From an uncultured Bacteroidales bacterium (GTDB lineage: Bacteria > Bacteroidota > Bacteroidia > Bacteroidales > P3): DNA of 64,000 bases. The DNA is taken from assembly GCA_937884485.1 (NCBI GenBank), contig CALGCG010000121.1, forward strand, positions 1-64,000, in the 5' to 3' direction. A program made the position numbers and the translations under genes. Below are positions 7,793-16,824 of the stretch, piece by piece. Positions within the stretch are counted from its first letter, which is position 1. Each line of letters starts with the position of its first letter. Under the pieces are notes generated by a model that was not told where the DNA came from, made no database searches, and worked only from the letters and a program-made list of their open reading frames with translations.

Positions 7793-8209
7793 ATGAACAT
7801 CAAGAAAACCCTCCTCACCCTCCTGCTGCTCCTCCTCGGCCTCGCAGCATCGGCACAGAGCTACATCGGCACCATGGAAATCGACGGCTACACACGCAAG
7901 AACGTCGACGTGCGCCTGGCCCGCACGCAGCAGGGCACCATTGTGCTCTACATGTATAATGTCAAGTTCGCCCGAATGATGCCCGTCAAGGTCGACATGG
8001 AAATCCCCGGCCTCACCTTCTCCGACGGCCGCCTGCAGGGCAACGGCATCGTCCCCACCTCCAAAGGCAAGCCCTACGAGAAGTACCGCGTCACCCGTTT
8101 CAACGGCACCGCCGACACCGAAAAAATCACCTTCTCGTGCTTCCTCGGTGACAAAGAGATGAAATTCTCGGGCCTCCGAGCGAAGAAAAACAACACTAAA
8201 AACCAATAG
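7793..8209 (+). CDS. Exported calycin-like domain protein
   Basis: A 138-residue protein with a Sec signal peptide (MNIKKTLLTLLLLLLGLAAS, cleavage near ASAQ) and a small beta-barrel-like mature domain. The pattern YIGTMEIDGYTRKNVDVRL, VKVDMEIPGL and FNGTADTEKITFSCFLG fits the calycin-like lipid/ligand-binding domain proteins common in Bacteroidales. Its ligand is unknown. It stands alone with its own promoter, divergent from the metal operon. Confidence 0.72.
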   Translation: MNIKKTLLTLLLLLLGLAASAQSYIGTMEIDGYTRKNVDVRLARTQQGTIVLYMYNVKFARMMPVKVDMEIPGLTFSDGRLQGNGIVPTSKGKPYEKYRVTRFNGTADTEKITFSCFLGDKEMKFSGLRAKKNNTKNQ

Positions 8210-8233
8210 CTTACAAACAAAAATAAAAAAATA

Positions 8234-8265
8234 TTTGGCCAGTTTGGAAAATGTTTGTACCTTTG
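8234..8265 (+). promoter_or_regulatory. tRNA-His promoter
   Basis: TTTG (8234-8237), 20-base spacer, TACCTTTG (8258-8265). The stretch AAAAAATATTTGGCCAGTTTGG is almost the same as that upstream of tRNA-Asp. Confidence 0.8.
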
Positions 8266-8298
8266 CACCCGATTTCACCACGGTGAATCACGTTGCAT

Positions 8299-8376
8299 GG
8301 TGGGCGTAGTTCAGCTGGTTAGAGCGCCAGATTGTGGATCTGGAGGTCGTGGGTTCGAGCCCCACCTCCCACCCCA
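8299..8376 (+). tRNA. tRNA-His (GTG)
   Basis: Full cloverleaf. The anticodon stem CCAGA/TCTGG encloses the loop TTGTGGA with anticodon GTG. The T arm is GTGGG-TTCGAGC-CCCAC. An extra G at -1 (8299) faces C73, the histidine identity pair, and CCA is encoded (8374-8376). The acceptor stem has one C-T mismatch. Confidence 0.95.
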
Positions 8377-8382
8377 ACGACA

Positions 8383-8414
8383 AAGCGGAACCTTCGGGTT
8401 CCGTTTCTTTTTTT
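8383..8414 (+). terminator. Terminator after tRNA-His
   Basis: CGGAACC-TTCG-GGTTCCG (8386-8403): a 7-bp stem with a UUCG tetraloop, extended by flanking A/T pairs and followed by a T-rich run. Confidence 0.85.
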
Positions 8415-8625
8415 CTCCCGCGCAATTGGACGTTGCCACCCCCCGCAGAGGCGGAGTTGCCGCCATCATATTTGCAGAGACACAACAGGCAATTTTCCCG
8501 AAAAAGGCACCCCTAGATGGACATTTTGCAGCAACGAAAGAGCCTATTCCTCCAAGAAATACACATTTTAACATTATTGATTACCAATACATTAAAAAAT
8601 ATTTCACAGAAAAACAAAAAAATAT
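8415..8625. other. Spacer between the two tRNA genes
   Basis: With the flanking terminator and promoter, this forms the 313-base gap between tRNA-His and tRNA-Asp. I see no gene, repeat or structured RNA in it. It becomes AT-rich toward the tRNA-Asp promoter. Confidence 0.5.
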
Positions 8626-8656
8626 TTTGCCAGTTCGGAAAATGTTCGTACTTTTG
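8626..8656 (+). promoter_or_regulatory. tRNA-Asp promoter
   Basis: TTTG (8626-8629), 19 bases, TACTTTTG (8649-8656), followed by CAC. About 40 bases around it closely match the tRNA-His promoter. Confidence 0.8.
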
Positions 8657-8689
8657 CACTCGCTTTTGAAAGGAAAAAGCAACCTGAAC

Positions 8690-8767
8690 GGTCCGGTAGT
8701 TCAGTTTGGTTAGAATACATGCCTGTCACGCATGGGGTCGCGAGTTCGAGTCTCGTCCGGACCGCCA
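8690..8767 (+). tRNA. tRNA-Asp (GTC)
   Basis: Acceptor GGTCCGG pairs perfectly with CCGGACC, followed by G73 and an encoded CCA. The anticodon stem CATGC/GCATG encloses CTGTCAC with anticodon GTC. Confidence 0.95.
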
Positions 8768-8841
8768 AACAAAAAAGAAAGAGCTCTCTGAAACGAGGGC
8801 TCTTAACATATCAACTTATCAACCTATCCAACGGTTCGTCC

Positions 8842-9233
8842 GGGGCTGCCTGGTTTTGACAGCAAGGATAATGGGTTTGTAAGCATGCAGGCTGACGCAC
8901 CAGAAGCCTTGACCACAGATGCAAAAAGATAATTGGCGAAAACAACTACGCTCTCGCTGCCTAACCGAAGAACAGTAAGTTCGGCTTAATCCCCGCGCAA
9001 GGCGCAGGGACGGGACATCTCCCAGCCGCCCCGACCGTCGGCTGCTGACCAGGAGGTGCTCATAAAGACGGGATAGCCTGCACGACGTCTCTACCTGCGG
9101 GCGAAACTTTAGAGACTACGGGTGGCCTTGGGTGCCGATGTCCGGAGCCACCCCGACAACCAACCACCGGATAAGCATGTAGAAAGCAGATTTGTTACTT
9201 GTCTGGACGGCGGTTCGAGTCCGCCCAGCTCCA
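8842..9233 (+). ncRNA. ssrA: Transfer-messenger RNA (tmRNA)
   Basis: The 5' end GGGGCTGCCTGGTTTTGACA and the 3' end with T arm GGCGG-TTCGAGT-CCGCC and acceptor strand CAGCTCC are diagnostic. The 3' CCA is not encoded. The resume frame begins at GGC 8935 and reads GENNYALAA, then TAA at 8962-8964, the tag typical of Bacteroidales. It rescues stalled ribosomes with SmpB, which is not in this window. No separate promoter is obvious, so it may be co-transcribed with tRNA-Asp. Confidence 0.95.
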
Positions 9234-9234
9234 C

Positions 9235-9263
9235 AAAAGAGGTCTTAAAACGGCCTCTTTTTA
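9235..9263 (+). terminator. Terminator after tmRNA
   Basis: AAAGAGGTC (9236-9244) pairs with GGCCTCTTT (9252-9260), merging into a T-run. Confidence 0.8.
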
Positions 9264-9370
9264 TTCTCTATCGGCAACACCGAATACACTATGCTACAAC
9301 TTTTTTCACCGCAACTTCGCGCACTGCGACATATTTTGTTGGACACTGTTAATAATAGCCACAATTTTTT

Positions 9371-9401
9371 TTTGCAGAATGCGCAAAAAAGCGTACCTTT
9401 G
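9371..9401 (+). promoter_or_regulatory. Promoter of the nucleotidyltransferase/AddB-like pair
   Basis: TTTG (9371-9374), 19 bases, TACCTTTG (9394-9401), 25 bases before the ATG at 9427. Confidence 0.8.
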
Positions 9402-9426
9402 CATTTCAATTGGACAAACATAAAAC

Positions 9427-10116
9427 ATGGAAGGATTCATACTTGCTGCAGGGCTGGGGACACGGCTGAGGCCGCTGACGAACGACAGGCCGAAGGCACT
9501 GGTGGAAATTGACGGCGTGACATTGCTCGAGATGGCCATCCACAGGCTGGAGGAGTCCGGGATTGGGCACATCGTGGTCAACGTGCACCACTTCGGCGAG
9601 AAGGTAATCGACTTCATCGGCTCGCACCAGTGGCAAGCACGCATCGACATCAGCGACGAGCGCCAGCTGCTGCTGGACACCGGCGGGGGGCTGAAGAAGG
9701 CGGCACCGTTGTTCTCCGGGAGGGAGAACGTGTTGGTGCACAATGTGGACATACTGTCGGAGATAGACCTGCGCGACGTGGAACGGCGGCACCGCGAGGA
9801 GGGCAACCTGGTGACCCTCTGCGTGAGCCAGCGCGTCACCAAACGCCTGTTGCGCTTCGACGAGAAAGGACATCTCACCGGACGCACAGAAGCCGACGAC
9901 CCCGGCGGACTGGCCTTCAGCGGTATCAGCGTGGTGTCGCCGGAGCTGTTTCCGCTGCTGCCCGAGGCGGACCACCCCTACCCTTTCATCGATGAATACA
10001 TATGCCTGTCGACCAAAGGCCACCGAATAGGCTGCTACCGACACAGCGCCGAACACTGGCTCGACGTGGGCAAACCCGAAACCCTTGAAAAAGCAAGACT
10101 ATGGAAGCATTCCTGA
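9427..10116 (+). CDS. Sugar-1-phosphate nucleotidyltransferase, MurU-like
   Basis: A 229-residue GT-A-fold NTP transferase with the signature LAAGLGTRLRPLTNDRPKAL at residues 6-25, nucleotide/sugar-binding LDTGGGLKKA, VHNVDI and a late HSAEHWLDVGKPE. Its size and sequence resemble MurU (MurNAc-1-phosphate uridylyltransferase of peptidoglycan recycling) more than the longer RmlA/GalU enzymes. The AmgK kinase partner is not adjacent, so substrate assignment is tentative. The last 16 bases overlap the next gene in another frame. Confidence 0.75.
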   Translation: MEGFILAAGLGTRLRPLTNDRPKALVEIDGVTLLEMAIHRLEESGIGHIVVNVHHFGEKVIDFIGSHQWQARIDISDERQLLLDTGGGLKKAAPLFSGRENVLVHNVDILSEIDLRDVERRHREEGNLVTLCVSQRVTKRLLRFDEKGHLTGRTEADDPGGLAFSGISVVSPELFPLLPEADHPYPFIDEYICLSTKGHRIGCYRHSAEHWLDVGKPETLEKARLWKHS

Positions 10117-12908
10117 AAAAAATAGCACAGCGCATCATCGCAGACCACCCCAAAGACATCGACCAAGTACTGGTGGTCTTCAACAACAACCGCTCTAAGC
10201 GGTTCTTCACCAAGCAGTTCAACATCCAGGGGCAAGCCACATTCCTTCCTCAGGTGATGGCAATCGACGACTTGATTGCACAGCTGAGCGGATTGGAAAT
10301 TGTACAGAACGAGTTCCTACTCTTCGAGCTATACAAAATACATGAACACATCGGAGGGGCGGAGCGCAAATACCAAACCTTCGAGGACTTCATTTCGTTC
10401 GGCGAGCTGATGATGGGAGACTTTTCGGAGATAGACCAGTACATGGTCGACGCAAAGATAATCTTCGACAATGTATACGAACTGAAACACATAGGCGAAT
10501 GGGACATCAGCGGCAAGCCGCTGACAGAGTTCCAGAAGCACTACCTGGAGTTCTACCGTTCGCTGTACCAATACTATGTGGAACTACGGAAGAAATTGCA
10601 GGAGGACAAGAAAGCCTACAGCGGCATGGCCTACCGCAAGGTGGCAGAAGAAATCGGAGTACTGGCCAACGACTGCCCCTATAGCGCCATTTATTTCATC
10701 GGATTCAATGCATTGTCGAAATGCGAGGAAAAAATCATCGGAGAGTATGTTCATCGCGGCATCGGGCACCTATTGACAGACAGCGATATTTACTACTTAG
10801 ACCCCGTCCAGAAAAAAGAAGCTGGCTTCTTCCTGGACAAACACATGAAAGACTTCCCCGAACTGGAACCCAAGGGGCCGTCGATATTTGAATCAGGCAA
10901 AAGGAAAATCACTATTGTGGACTGTCCGGAAAATGTCCTACAATGCAAATATGCCGGACAATTGCTATCCGAACACCCACAATGGCTAAGTCCCAACGAA
11001 GCCGAAAGCACAGCCCTGGTATTGGCCGACGAAAAGCTGCTCATCCCCACCCTCAACGCCCTGCCAGACCTGACACCCAAATACAATGTCAACATCACTA
11101 TGGGCTACGCCTACGCCGACAGTCTGGTACACGCACTCATCAAGAAAATCTTTTCGCTCTACCACCAGCACAGCAGCCGCGGTTACTATCACAGCGATAT
11201 CATCGACGTAACATCCGACCGCTCGATAAACCTCCTACTGGACAATCCCGGAGTGCGTCGCAGACTGGAATACCTGATGAGAGAAGAAAGCCGCATCCGC
11301 TGCAATAGAGACGAGATTGCCTCCCTACTGCAGCGCATTGACGCAAAAAACATTGAAAAGATCAGGTTCCTCTTTCCCGACACCGTCCCCACTCCAGAGG
11401 AGTGCCTTGGCATCTTCCGAAAACTTGCTTCCCTCATTCTCGAAAACGAGCTACTGGAGGACAACGACAAAGAGAAACAAGCCATGGGCAGCCTGGCCGA
11501 GATTTTGGACAATCTGGAGGAACTACTCACCACCTATCCGGACACCGTGGGCAATGTAGACACCCTCGAGAGGATTTATAGCCGCATAGCCACCCGCCAC
11601 AGCATATCACTCCTTGGGGAGCCGCTGACAGGACTTCAAATCCTCGGCATGCTGGAGACCCGAAACCTCGACTTCAAGCGAGTCATACTGCTTTCGACCA
11701 ACGAAGGCATTCTGCCTGGTGGCAGAGGGGGCAACACCCTCATCCCGCTTTTCCTCAAAAACAAAGCCGAACTGCCCACATATATAGAAAAAGACAAGGT
11801 CTATGCCTATCATTTCTACCGTCTGCTACAACGAGCCGAAGAGGTATATCTGTTCTTCAGTTCGGAAAGCGAAGCCATGGGCAAAGGCGAACCCAGCCGC
11901 TTTATCAAACAAGTGGAATTCGAACTCGCCCCACGATTCAATATTGAACTAAACCACATTTCGGTCAAAGCCAATACGCAACTGACCGCTCCTCATCCGA
12001 CAGGAGCCGTGGAGAAAAACGACAACATCATGAAACGCCTGTCCGAGATGGGCAGAGACGGCCTATCTCCCACAAGCTTCAGCGACTATATCGACTGTCC
12101 ACTAAAATACTACTACAAACATGTTCTGAAGATAGACCAAGGGAAAGCCATTGACGAGGACCTCGATGCCACACAACTCGGCAGCTGCATTCATGCCGTA
12201 CTTGAGAAAGCCTATGGCGCACATCTGAACGAACCTCTGGAAGAGGAGATGATAGACGACGCATTGGAGAATCTGCCAGCACTGATGAATGACGCTTTCA
12301 AGAACGCCTATTCCGGCGGACGAAACACTGAAGGACGCAATCGTTTCCTATACTCGGTGGCAGAATCGCAAATCAAACATATACTGACACAGGAAAAAGC
12401 ACGGCTGAAGCGTGGCGAAAGATTGATCGTAAAAGGCGTAGAGAAAAAAATAGAAGGCTTCGCCCTCACTGAAAACGTACACCTTAAAGGAACCATTGAC
12501 CGCATCGACGAACTGGGAGGCTGCCTGCGCATCATTGACTACAAGACAGGCCGCTTGAGCGCCGAAGAAATCACCTATGGCGAGGAAAAAGACTCAATGC
12601 CAGGCAAATGGCTGCAACTGATGTGGTACGCCCTACTCTACTGCCGCACCTACAACTACGACGGATTAGTGAAATCAGGCATTTATCCGCTGCGCAAATT
12701 CCGTTCGGATGTGCAAATGGCCACCTGGGACATCGGCGACAACGATGCTCCTGAAAACATTTCCAAGCACAAACTAAACCTTTTTGAACAACAGCTCAGC
12801 GAGAAAGTGAACGAATTGATGAACCGCGATATCCCCTTCCTGCCCACAGCATCAAACAAAAAATGCAAACACTGCCCGGTGAAAGCATTTTGCAGTTCGG
12901 CGCAATAA
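10101..12908 (+). CDS. AddB/RecB-like PD-(D/E)XK nuclease, 935 residues
   Basis: A large single-chain protein resembling the AddB subunit of recombinational repair nucleases. The N-terminal two thirds are a degenerate superfamily I helicase fold with no good Walker A (FNNNRSKRFF occupies that place). The C-terminal nuclease domain shows PTSFSDYIDCPLKYYY, QLGSCIHAVLEKAY and IDYKTGRL (the D-YK catalytic pair). The final CKHCPVKAFC plus the earlier Cys in YIDCP give four cysteines, as in the AddB/Cas4 iron-sulfur cluster. An AddA partner is not in the window. The gene starts inside the end of the nucleotidyltransferase gene. Confidence 0.82.
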   Translation: MEAFLKKIAQRIIADHPKDIDQVLVVFNNNRSKRFFTKQFNIQGQATFLPQVMAIDDLIAQLSGLEIVQNEFLLFELYKIHEHIGGAERKYQTFEDFISFGELMMGDFSEIDQYMVDAKIIFDNVYELKHIGEWDISGKPLTEFQKHYLEFYRSLYQYYVELRKKLQEDKKAYSGMAYRKVAEEIGVLANDCPYSAIYFIGFNALSKCEEKIIGEYVHRGIGHLLTDSDIYYLDPVQKKEAGFFLDKHMKDFPELEPKGPSIFESGKRKITIVDCPENVLQCKYAGQLLSEHPQWLSPNEAESTALVLADEKLLIPTLNALPDLTPKYNVNITMGYAYADSLVHALIKKIFSLYHQHSSRGYYHSDIIDVTSDRSINLLLDNPGVRRRLEYLMREESRIRCNRDEIASLLQRIDAKNIEKIRFLFPDTVPTPEECLGIFRKLASLILENELLEDNDKEKQAMGSLAEILDNLEELLTTYPDTVGNVDTLERIYSRIATRHSISLLGEPLTGLQILGMLETRNLDFKRVILLSTNEGILPGGRGGNTLIPLFLKNKAELPTYIEKDKVYAYHFYRLLQRAEEVYLFFSSESEAMGKGEPSRFIKQVEFELAPRFNIELNHISVKANTQLTAPHPTGAVEKNDNIMKRLSEMGRDGLSPTSFSDYIDCPLKYYYKHVLKIDQGKAIDEDLDATQLGSCIHAVLEKAYGAHLNEPLEEEMIDDALENLPALMNDAFKNAYSGGRNTEGRNRFLYSVAESQIKHILTQEKARLKRGERLIVKGVEKKIEGFALTENVHLKGTIDRIDELGGCLRIIDYKTGRLSAEEITYGEEKDSMPGKWLQLMWYALLYCRTYNYDGLVKSGIYPLRKFRSDVQMATWDIGDNDAPENISKHKLNLFEQQLSEKVNELMNRDIPFLPTASNKKCKHCPVKAFCSSAQ

Positions 12909-12967
12909 CTTGCACTCCGACGAATGAACAAAAAGGTATTTTTTTTCGCCAATTCAAAAAAAAATAC

Positions 12968-12975
12968 TATATTTG
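12968..12975 (+). promoter_or_regulatory. Promoter box of the OmpA/TPR lipoprotein operon
   Basis: TATATTTG followed by CAAG. It lies 87 bases before the ATG at 13062 and could serve the tightly spaced genes through the comF-like gene. Confidence 0.6.
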
Positions 12976-13061
12976 CAAGTTAAACAGACGACACACAATA
13001 GCGGGTAAATACCGCCTATGTGCCTAATAAACATGTATATAAACTAAAGATAAATATAAAA

Positions 13062-14888
13062 ATGAGAAGAACATTTTTCGTCCTCATGCTTGCTTCGGTG
13101 CTGCTCACCGGCTGCAACGGATTGTCCAAAATGAAATCGGGCAGCAACAAAGTGCGCTACCAAGCCAACCCCAACCCTGTGGAGACCATGGACGACAAGG
13201 TCGTGGTGAAATTCACGGGTCAGATTCCCGAAAAATATTTTGACAAAGGCTGCGCTGTGTTCCTGCAACCCGTCTTCTCGTGGGAAGGCGGTGACATTCC
13301 GCTGGAGCCCATCACGCTCAAGGGCGAGCGCGTCGACGGCGATGGCACCATCATCAACTACGCCAAAGGTGGCCGCTTTACCTATAGCGACATGTTCGAC
13401 TTCAAACCCGGCATGGAAACCGGCCGCATCACCCTGACACCCGTAGGATACAAAGCAGGCCACACCAACGAGGACGCCCGCTTCATGGAAGACGTCATCC
13501 ACACCAACGACGGTGTCGAGTTCGCCACCGTACTCCTCTCCGACGGAGTGAACAACACCTCCTCCTGGGTCGACATCAAGGGCAACATCTCCATCGCCCC
13601 CATCAACTACAACAAGACCCAGGGCATTGTGGAAACTGCCGACATCTACTTCCTCAACGGCACCTCCAATCTCGACTGGAACTTCGAGATGAACCGCAAG
13701 TTCGACACCTACAACACCTACCTCAACCTCAAACGCATCATGCTCGAGCAGGGCCTGCCCAAGCAAATCAGCATCACCGGCTGGGCCTCGCCCGAAGGCG
13801 AGGAAACCAACAACGTGGGCGTCTCCAAGAACCGCGCCGACGTGGCCACCGCCCAGCTCAACAAGATCCTCGACGAGGTGCTCACCATCATGGCCAAACG
13901 CGCCAAGGTGAAACCCCAGGATGTGGAATACTACAAGTACCAGCAGCTGAAGAAACTCATCATCACCAACCGTGCCGCCGGCGAGGACTGGGTGCACTTC
14001 GTGGTGATGGTCGAAGGTTCCGAGATTCAGGACAAACACGCCATCATCAACATCGTCGAAACCCAGCAGAACGTGCTCAAGCGCGAGCAGATGATCCGCA
14101 ACATGGCCGAGACCTATACTGAACTGAAAGAAGACATCTTCCCCAACCTGCGCCGCGCCCAGATAGCCCTCTACTACTCCGAGGCCCGCAAGACCGACCC
14201 CGAGCTGGCCAAGCAAGCCTCCCTCAACCCCGCCAAGCTCTCCTTCGACGAACTGATGTACGCCGCCTATATCAACTACAACTACGACACCAAACTGAAA
14301 TACTATAAATGGGCCACCGAGAACCACTCTTCCGAGTGGGCTGCCTGGAACAACGCCGGCGCCGTGGCATTCTATCTTGATTCCATCGACGAGGCCGAGC
14401 GCTACCTCAACGTGGCCCGCGACCTCAATCCCCACAACCCCGATGTGCTCAACAACACCGGCCTCCTCTTCCTGGCCAAGAAGGACTACGCCCTGGCCAA
14501 ATACTATTTTGAAGAGGCCCAGCGCCAAGGCAGCTCCGACGCCGAGGTGAACATCCCCATCCTCAACCTCAAGCGCGGCAACTACACAGAAGCCCAGAAG
14601 GCCCTCAAGAGCAACACCTGCACCTACAACCTGGCTTTCGCCCAAATGATGAACGACGAGACCGGCACCGCCATCCGCACCCTCAACTGCTGCCTCGACC
14701 AGAACGCCGACGTCAACTACCTCCGCGCCGTCTGCTATGCCCGCCTCGGCGACAAGACCAACTGCCTCAAGAACCTCAAGGCTTCCATCGACGACAAGTA
14801 CGACTACAAGCGCAAAGCCATGGTCGACACCGAGTTCCGCGAGTACTGGGACGACCCCGAGTTCAAACTCATCATCAAACTCTGGTAA
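13062..14888 (+). CDS. Lipoprotein with OmpA-like and TPR regions
   Basis: A 608-residue lipoprotein. The start MRRTFFVLMLASVLLTGCNG gives a clean signal peptide and lipobox (LTGC), so it is preferred over an in-frame ATG at 13020. The middle part has an OmpA-C-like peptidoglycan-binding motif (ISITGWASPEGEE followed by NRAD). The C-terminal third is TPR-like (WAAWNNAGAVAFYLDSIDEA, NPHNPDVLNNTGLLFLAKKD). It probably links the outer membrane to peptidoglycan or scaffolds an envelope complex. The specific role is unknown. pssA begins at the base after its stop codon. Confidence 0.75.
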   Translation: MRRTFFVLMLASVLLTGCNGLSKMKSGSNKVRYQANPNPVETMDDKVVVKFTGQIPEKYFDKGCAVFLQPVFSWEGGDIPLEPITLKGERVDGDGTIINYAKGGRFTYSDMFDFKPGMETGRITLTPVGYKAGHTNEDARFMEDVIHTNDGVEFATVLLSDGVNNTSSWVDIKGNISIAPINYNKTQGIVETADIYFLNGTSNLDWNFEMNRKFDTYNTYLNLKRIMLEQGLPKQISITGWASPEGEETNNVGVSKNRADVATAQLNKILDEVLTIMAKRAKVKPQDVEYYKYQQLKKLIITNRAAGEDWVHFVVMVEGSEIQDKHAIINIVETQQNVLKREQMIRNMAETYTELKEDIFPNLRRAQIALYYSEARKTDPELAKQASLNPAKLSFDELMYAAYINYNYDTKLKYYKWATENHSSEWAAWNNAGAVAFYLDSIDEAERYLNVARDLNPHNPDVLNNTGLLFLAKKDYALAKYYFEEAQRQGSSDAEVNIPILNLKRGNYTEAQKALKSNTCTYNLAFAQMMNDETGTAIRTLNCCLDQNADVNYLRAVCYARLGDKTNCLKNLKASIDDKYDYKRKAMVDTEFREYWDDPEFKLIIKLW

Positions 14889-15611
14889 ATGATCAAGCGA
14901 CAGATTCCCAACCTCATCACCCTCGGCAACCTCTTCTGCGGTGCCGAGTCCATCTTCGCTTCGCTGGCATTGAATGATGTCACAGCCGCTGCATTGTGGA
15001 TATGCGGCGGCATCTTCCTCGACTTTTTCGACGGCATGGCCGCACGCCTGCTGAAAGTGCCCTCGGAGCTGGGCAAACAGCTCGACTCGCTGGCCGACGT
15101 GGTCACATCGGGCGTCGCCCCTGCCTTCATCATGTTCCGCCTTGTGGAAGTACCCATGAAGGAACTCATCCCCCTGTGGGGCGTCTTCCTCATCATGATT
15201 CCCTTCCTGCTCATGCCGCTCTTCGCAGCCTACCGGCTGGCCAAGTTCAATATCGACACGCGCCAGAGCCACTCCTTCCTCGGCCTCCCCGTGCCCGCCA
15301 ACGCACTCATCTGGGTGGGGCTGGCCTTGGCCGGAATGCTCGTCAACAACCTCACACTGGCCATCGTCCTGGCCGCTGTTGCCATGTTCACCAACATCCT
15401 CATGGTGTCCGAGATGCCCATGTTCTCCCTGAAATTCGACTTCAAGGACATGTCGTGGAGGACCAACTCCACACAGTACCTTTTCCTGGCTGGGTGTGTG
15501 GTGATAGCAGCCATCGAGATGATATTCTTCAAACCCAGCTGGATTGTATTGTCGCTGATAATACTATGGTATATCCTTATGTCCCTGCTACAGAAGAAAC
15601 ATGCTGAGTGA
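14889..15611 (+). CDS. pssA: CDP-diacylglycerol-serine O-phosphatidyltransferase
   Basis: A 240-residue integral membrane enzyme making phosphatidylserine, the precursor of phosphatidylethanolamine. It has the full CDP-alcohol phosphotransferase signature: DG-MA-AR, eight residues, G, three residues, D, three residues, D (from FDGMAARL to DSLADV, residues about 48-73). The N-terminal IPNLITLGNLFCG is typical of bacterial PssA. Several further membrane segments follow. It starts directly after the preceding stop and overlaps queA by 11 bases, so translation is probably coupled. Confidence 0.92.
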   Translation: MIKRQIPNLITLGNLFCGAESIFASLALNDVTAAALWICGGIFLDFFDGMAARLLKVPSELGKQLDSLADVVTSGVAPAFIMFRLVEVPMKELIPLWGVFLIMIPFLLMPLFAAYRLAKFNIDTRQSHSFLGLPVPANALIWVGLALAGMLVNNLTLAIVLAAVAMFTNILMVSEMPMFSLKFDFKDMSWRTNSTQYLFLAGCVVIAAIEMIFFKPSWIVLSLIILWYILMSLLQKKHAE

Positions 15612-16815
15612 CCTGAAGAACATCCGCATCGAGGACTACGACTACCCCCTGCCCGACGACCGCATCGCCAAGTTCCCAATAGAACAGCGCGACCATTCCA
15701 AGCTACTCTGCCTCCGTGGCGACAACCTTTCGGAGCACCACTTCTACGACCTCCCGGACCTCCTGCCGGGGCAGACGCTGTTGGTCTTCAACGACACCAA
15801 GGTCATCCATGCCCGCCTCCTCTTCCACAAGGAGACCGGCGCGGTGATCGAAGTCTTCTGCCTCGAGCCCCACGGCCTGGCCGTCAGCCAGGCTTTTGAG
15901 CAGCGCCAACGCTGCACCTGGACCTGCTTCATCGGCAACAACAAAAAATGGAAGTCCAGTCCGCTCTCCCTTTCTGTAAACCTCGGCAGCACCGACGTCA
16001 CCCTCACAGCCATCCGCCGCGAGGCCGCGGGCAACGCCTGGGTGGTGGACTTCGAATGGACCGGCAATGCGAGCTTCGCCGAAGTCATCGAGGCCGCCGG
16101 CGTCATTCCCCTTCCACCCTACCTCCACCGCGAGGCCGAGGCCTCCGACGCCACACGCTACCAGACCGTCTATGCCCACCACGACGGCTCCGTGGCAGCC
16201 CCCACGGCAGGCCTCCACTTCACACCCGAAGTGTTCGACCGCCTGAAAGCCAAGGGCATCCCGACCGAATACATCACCCTCCACGTCGGCGCCGGCACCT
16301 TCAAGCCCGTCAGCACCGACACCATCGGCGAGCACGAGATGCACGTGGAACCCGTCCACGTCACCGCCGACAACCTCCGCCGCATCATAGCCCACAGCGG
16401 CAAACCCGTCGTCGCCGTAGGCACCACCACCGTGCGTACCCTCGAGAGCCTCTACTGGTTCGGCATCCAGCTGCACCTCGACCCCAGCCTCGACCACATG
16501 CACATCCGCCAGTGGGACCCTTACGAACTCCCCGCCGACGGTATCTCTTTCGCCGAGGCCTACGACAACATCCTACACTGGATGGAGCGTCACGGCACCG
16601 ACCGTCTCGACGGCGCCACACAGCTCATGATTGCCCCGGGCTACACCTATCGGGTCGTCTCCGGCCTCGTCACCAATTTCCACCAACCCAAGAGCACCCT
16701 GCTGCTCCTCGTTTCCGCCCTCATCGGCAACCGCTGGCGCGAGTGCTACCGCTATGCCCTCGACCACTCCTTCCGCTTCCTCAGCTACGGCGACAGCTGC
16801 CTCTTTCTCCCCTAA
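15601..16815 (+). CDS. queA: S-adenosylmethionine:tRNA ribosyltransferase-isomerase
   Basis: A 404-residue enzyme of queuosine biosynthesis that transfers the ribosyl part of AdoMet onto preQ1 at the wobble position of tRNAs for Asp, Asn, His and Tyr. It has the family hallmarks DYDYPLPDDRIAKFPIEQRD, LVFNDTKVIHARL, SVAAPTAGLHFTPE, HVGAGTFKPV and the C-terminal TNFHQPKSTLLLLVSA. It is somewhat longer than E. coli QueA. tRNA-His and tRNA-Asp, both queuosine tRNAs, happen to lie 7 kb upstream. It overlaps pssA by 11 bases and is 9 bases from the comF-like gene. Confidence 0.93.
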   Translation: MLSDLKNIRIEDYDYPLPDDRIAKFPIEQRDHSKLLCLRGDNLSEHHFYDLPDLLPGQTLLVFNDTKVIHARLLFHKETGAVIEVFCLEPHGLAVSQAFEQRQRCTWTCFIGNNKKWKSSPLSLSVNLGSTDVTLTAIRREAAGNAWVVDFEWTGNASFAEVIEAAGVIPLPPYLHREAEASDATRYQTVYAHHDGSVAAPTAGLHFTPEVFDRLKAKGIPTEYITLHVGAGTFKPVSTDTIGEHEMHVEPVHVTADNLRRIIAHSGKPVVAVGTTTVRTLESLYWFGIQLHLDPSLDHMHIRQWDPYELPADGISFAEAYDNILHWMERHGTDRLDGATQLMIAPGYTYRVVSGLVTNFHQPKSTLLLLVSALIGNRWRECYRYALDHSFRFLSYGDSCLFLP

Positions 16816-16824
16816 CACACCGCG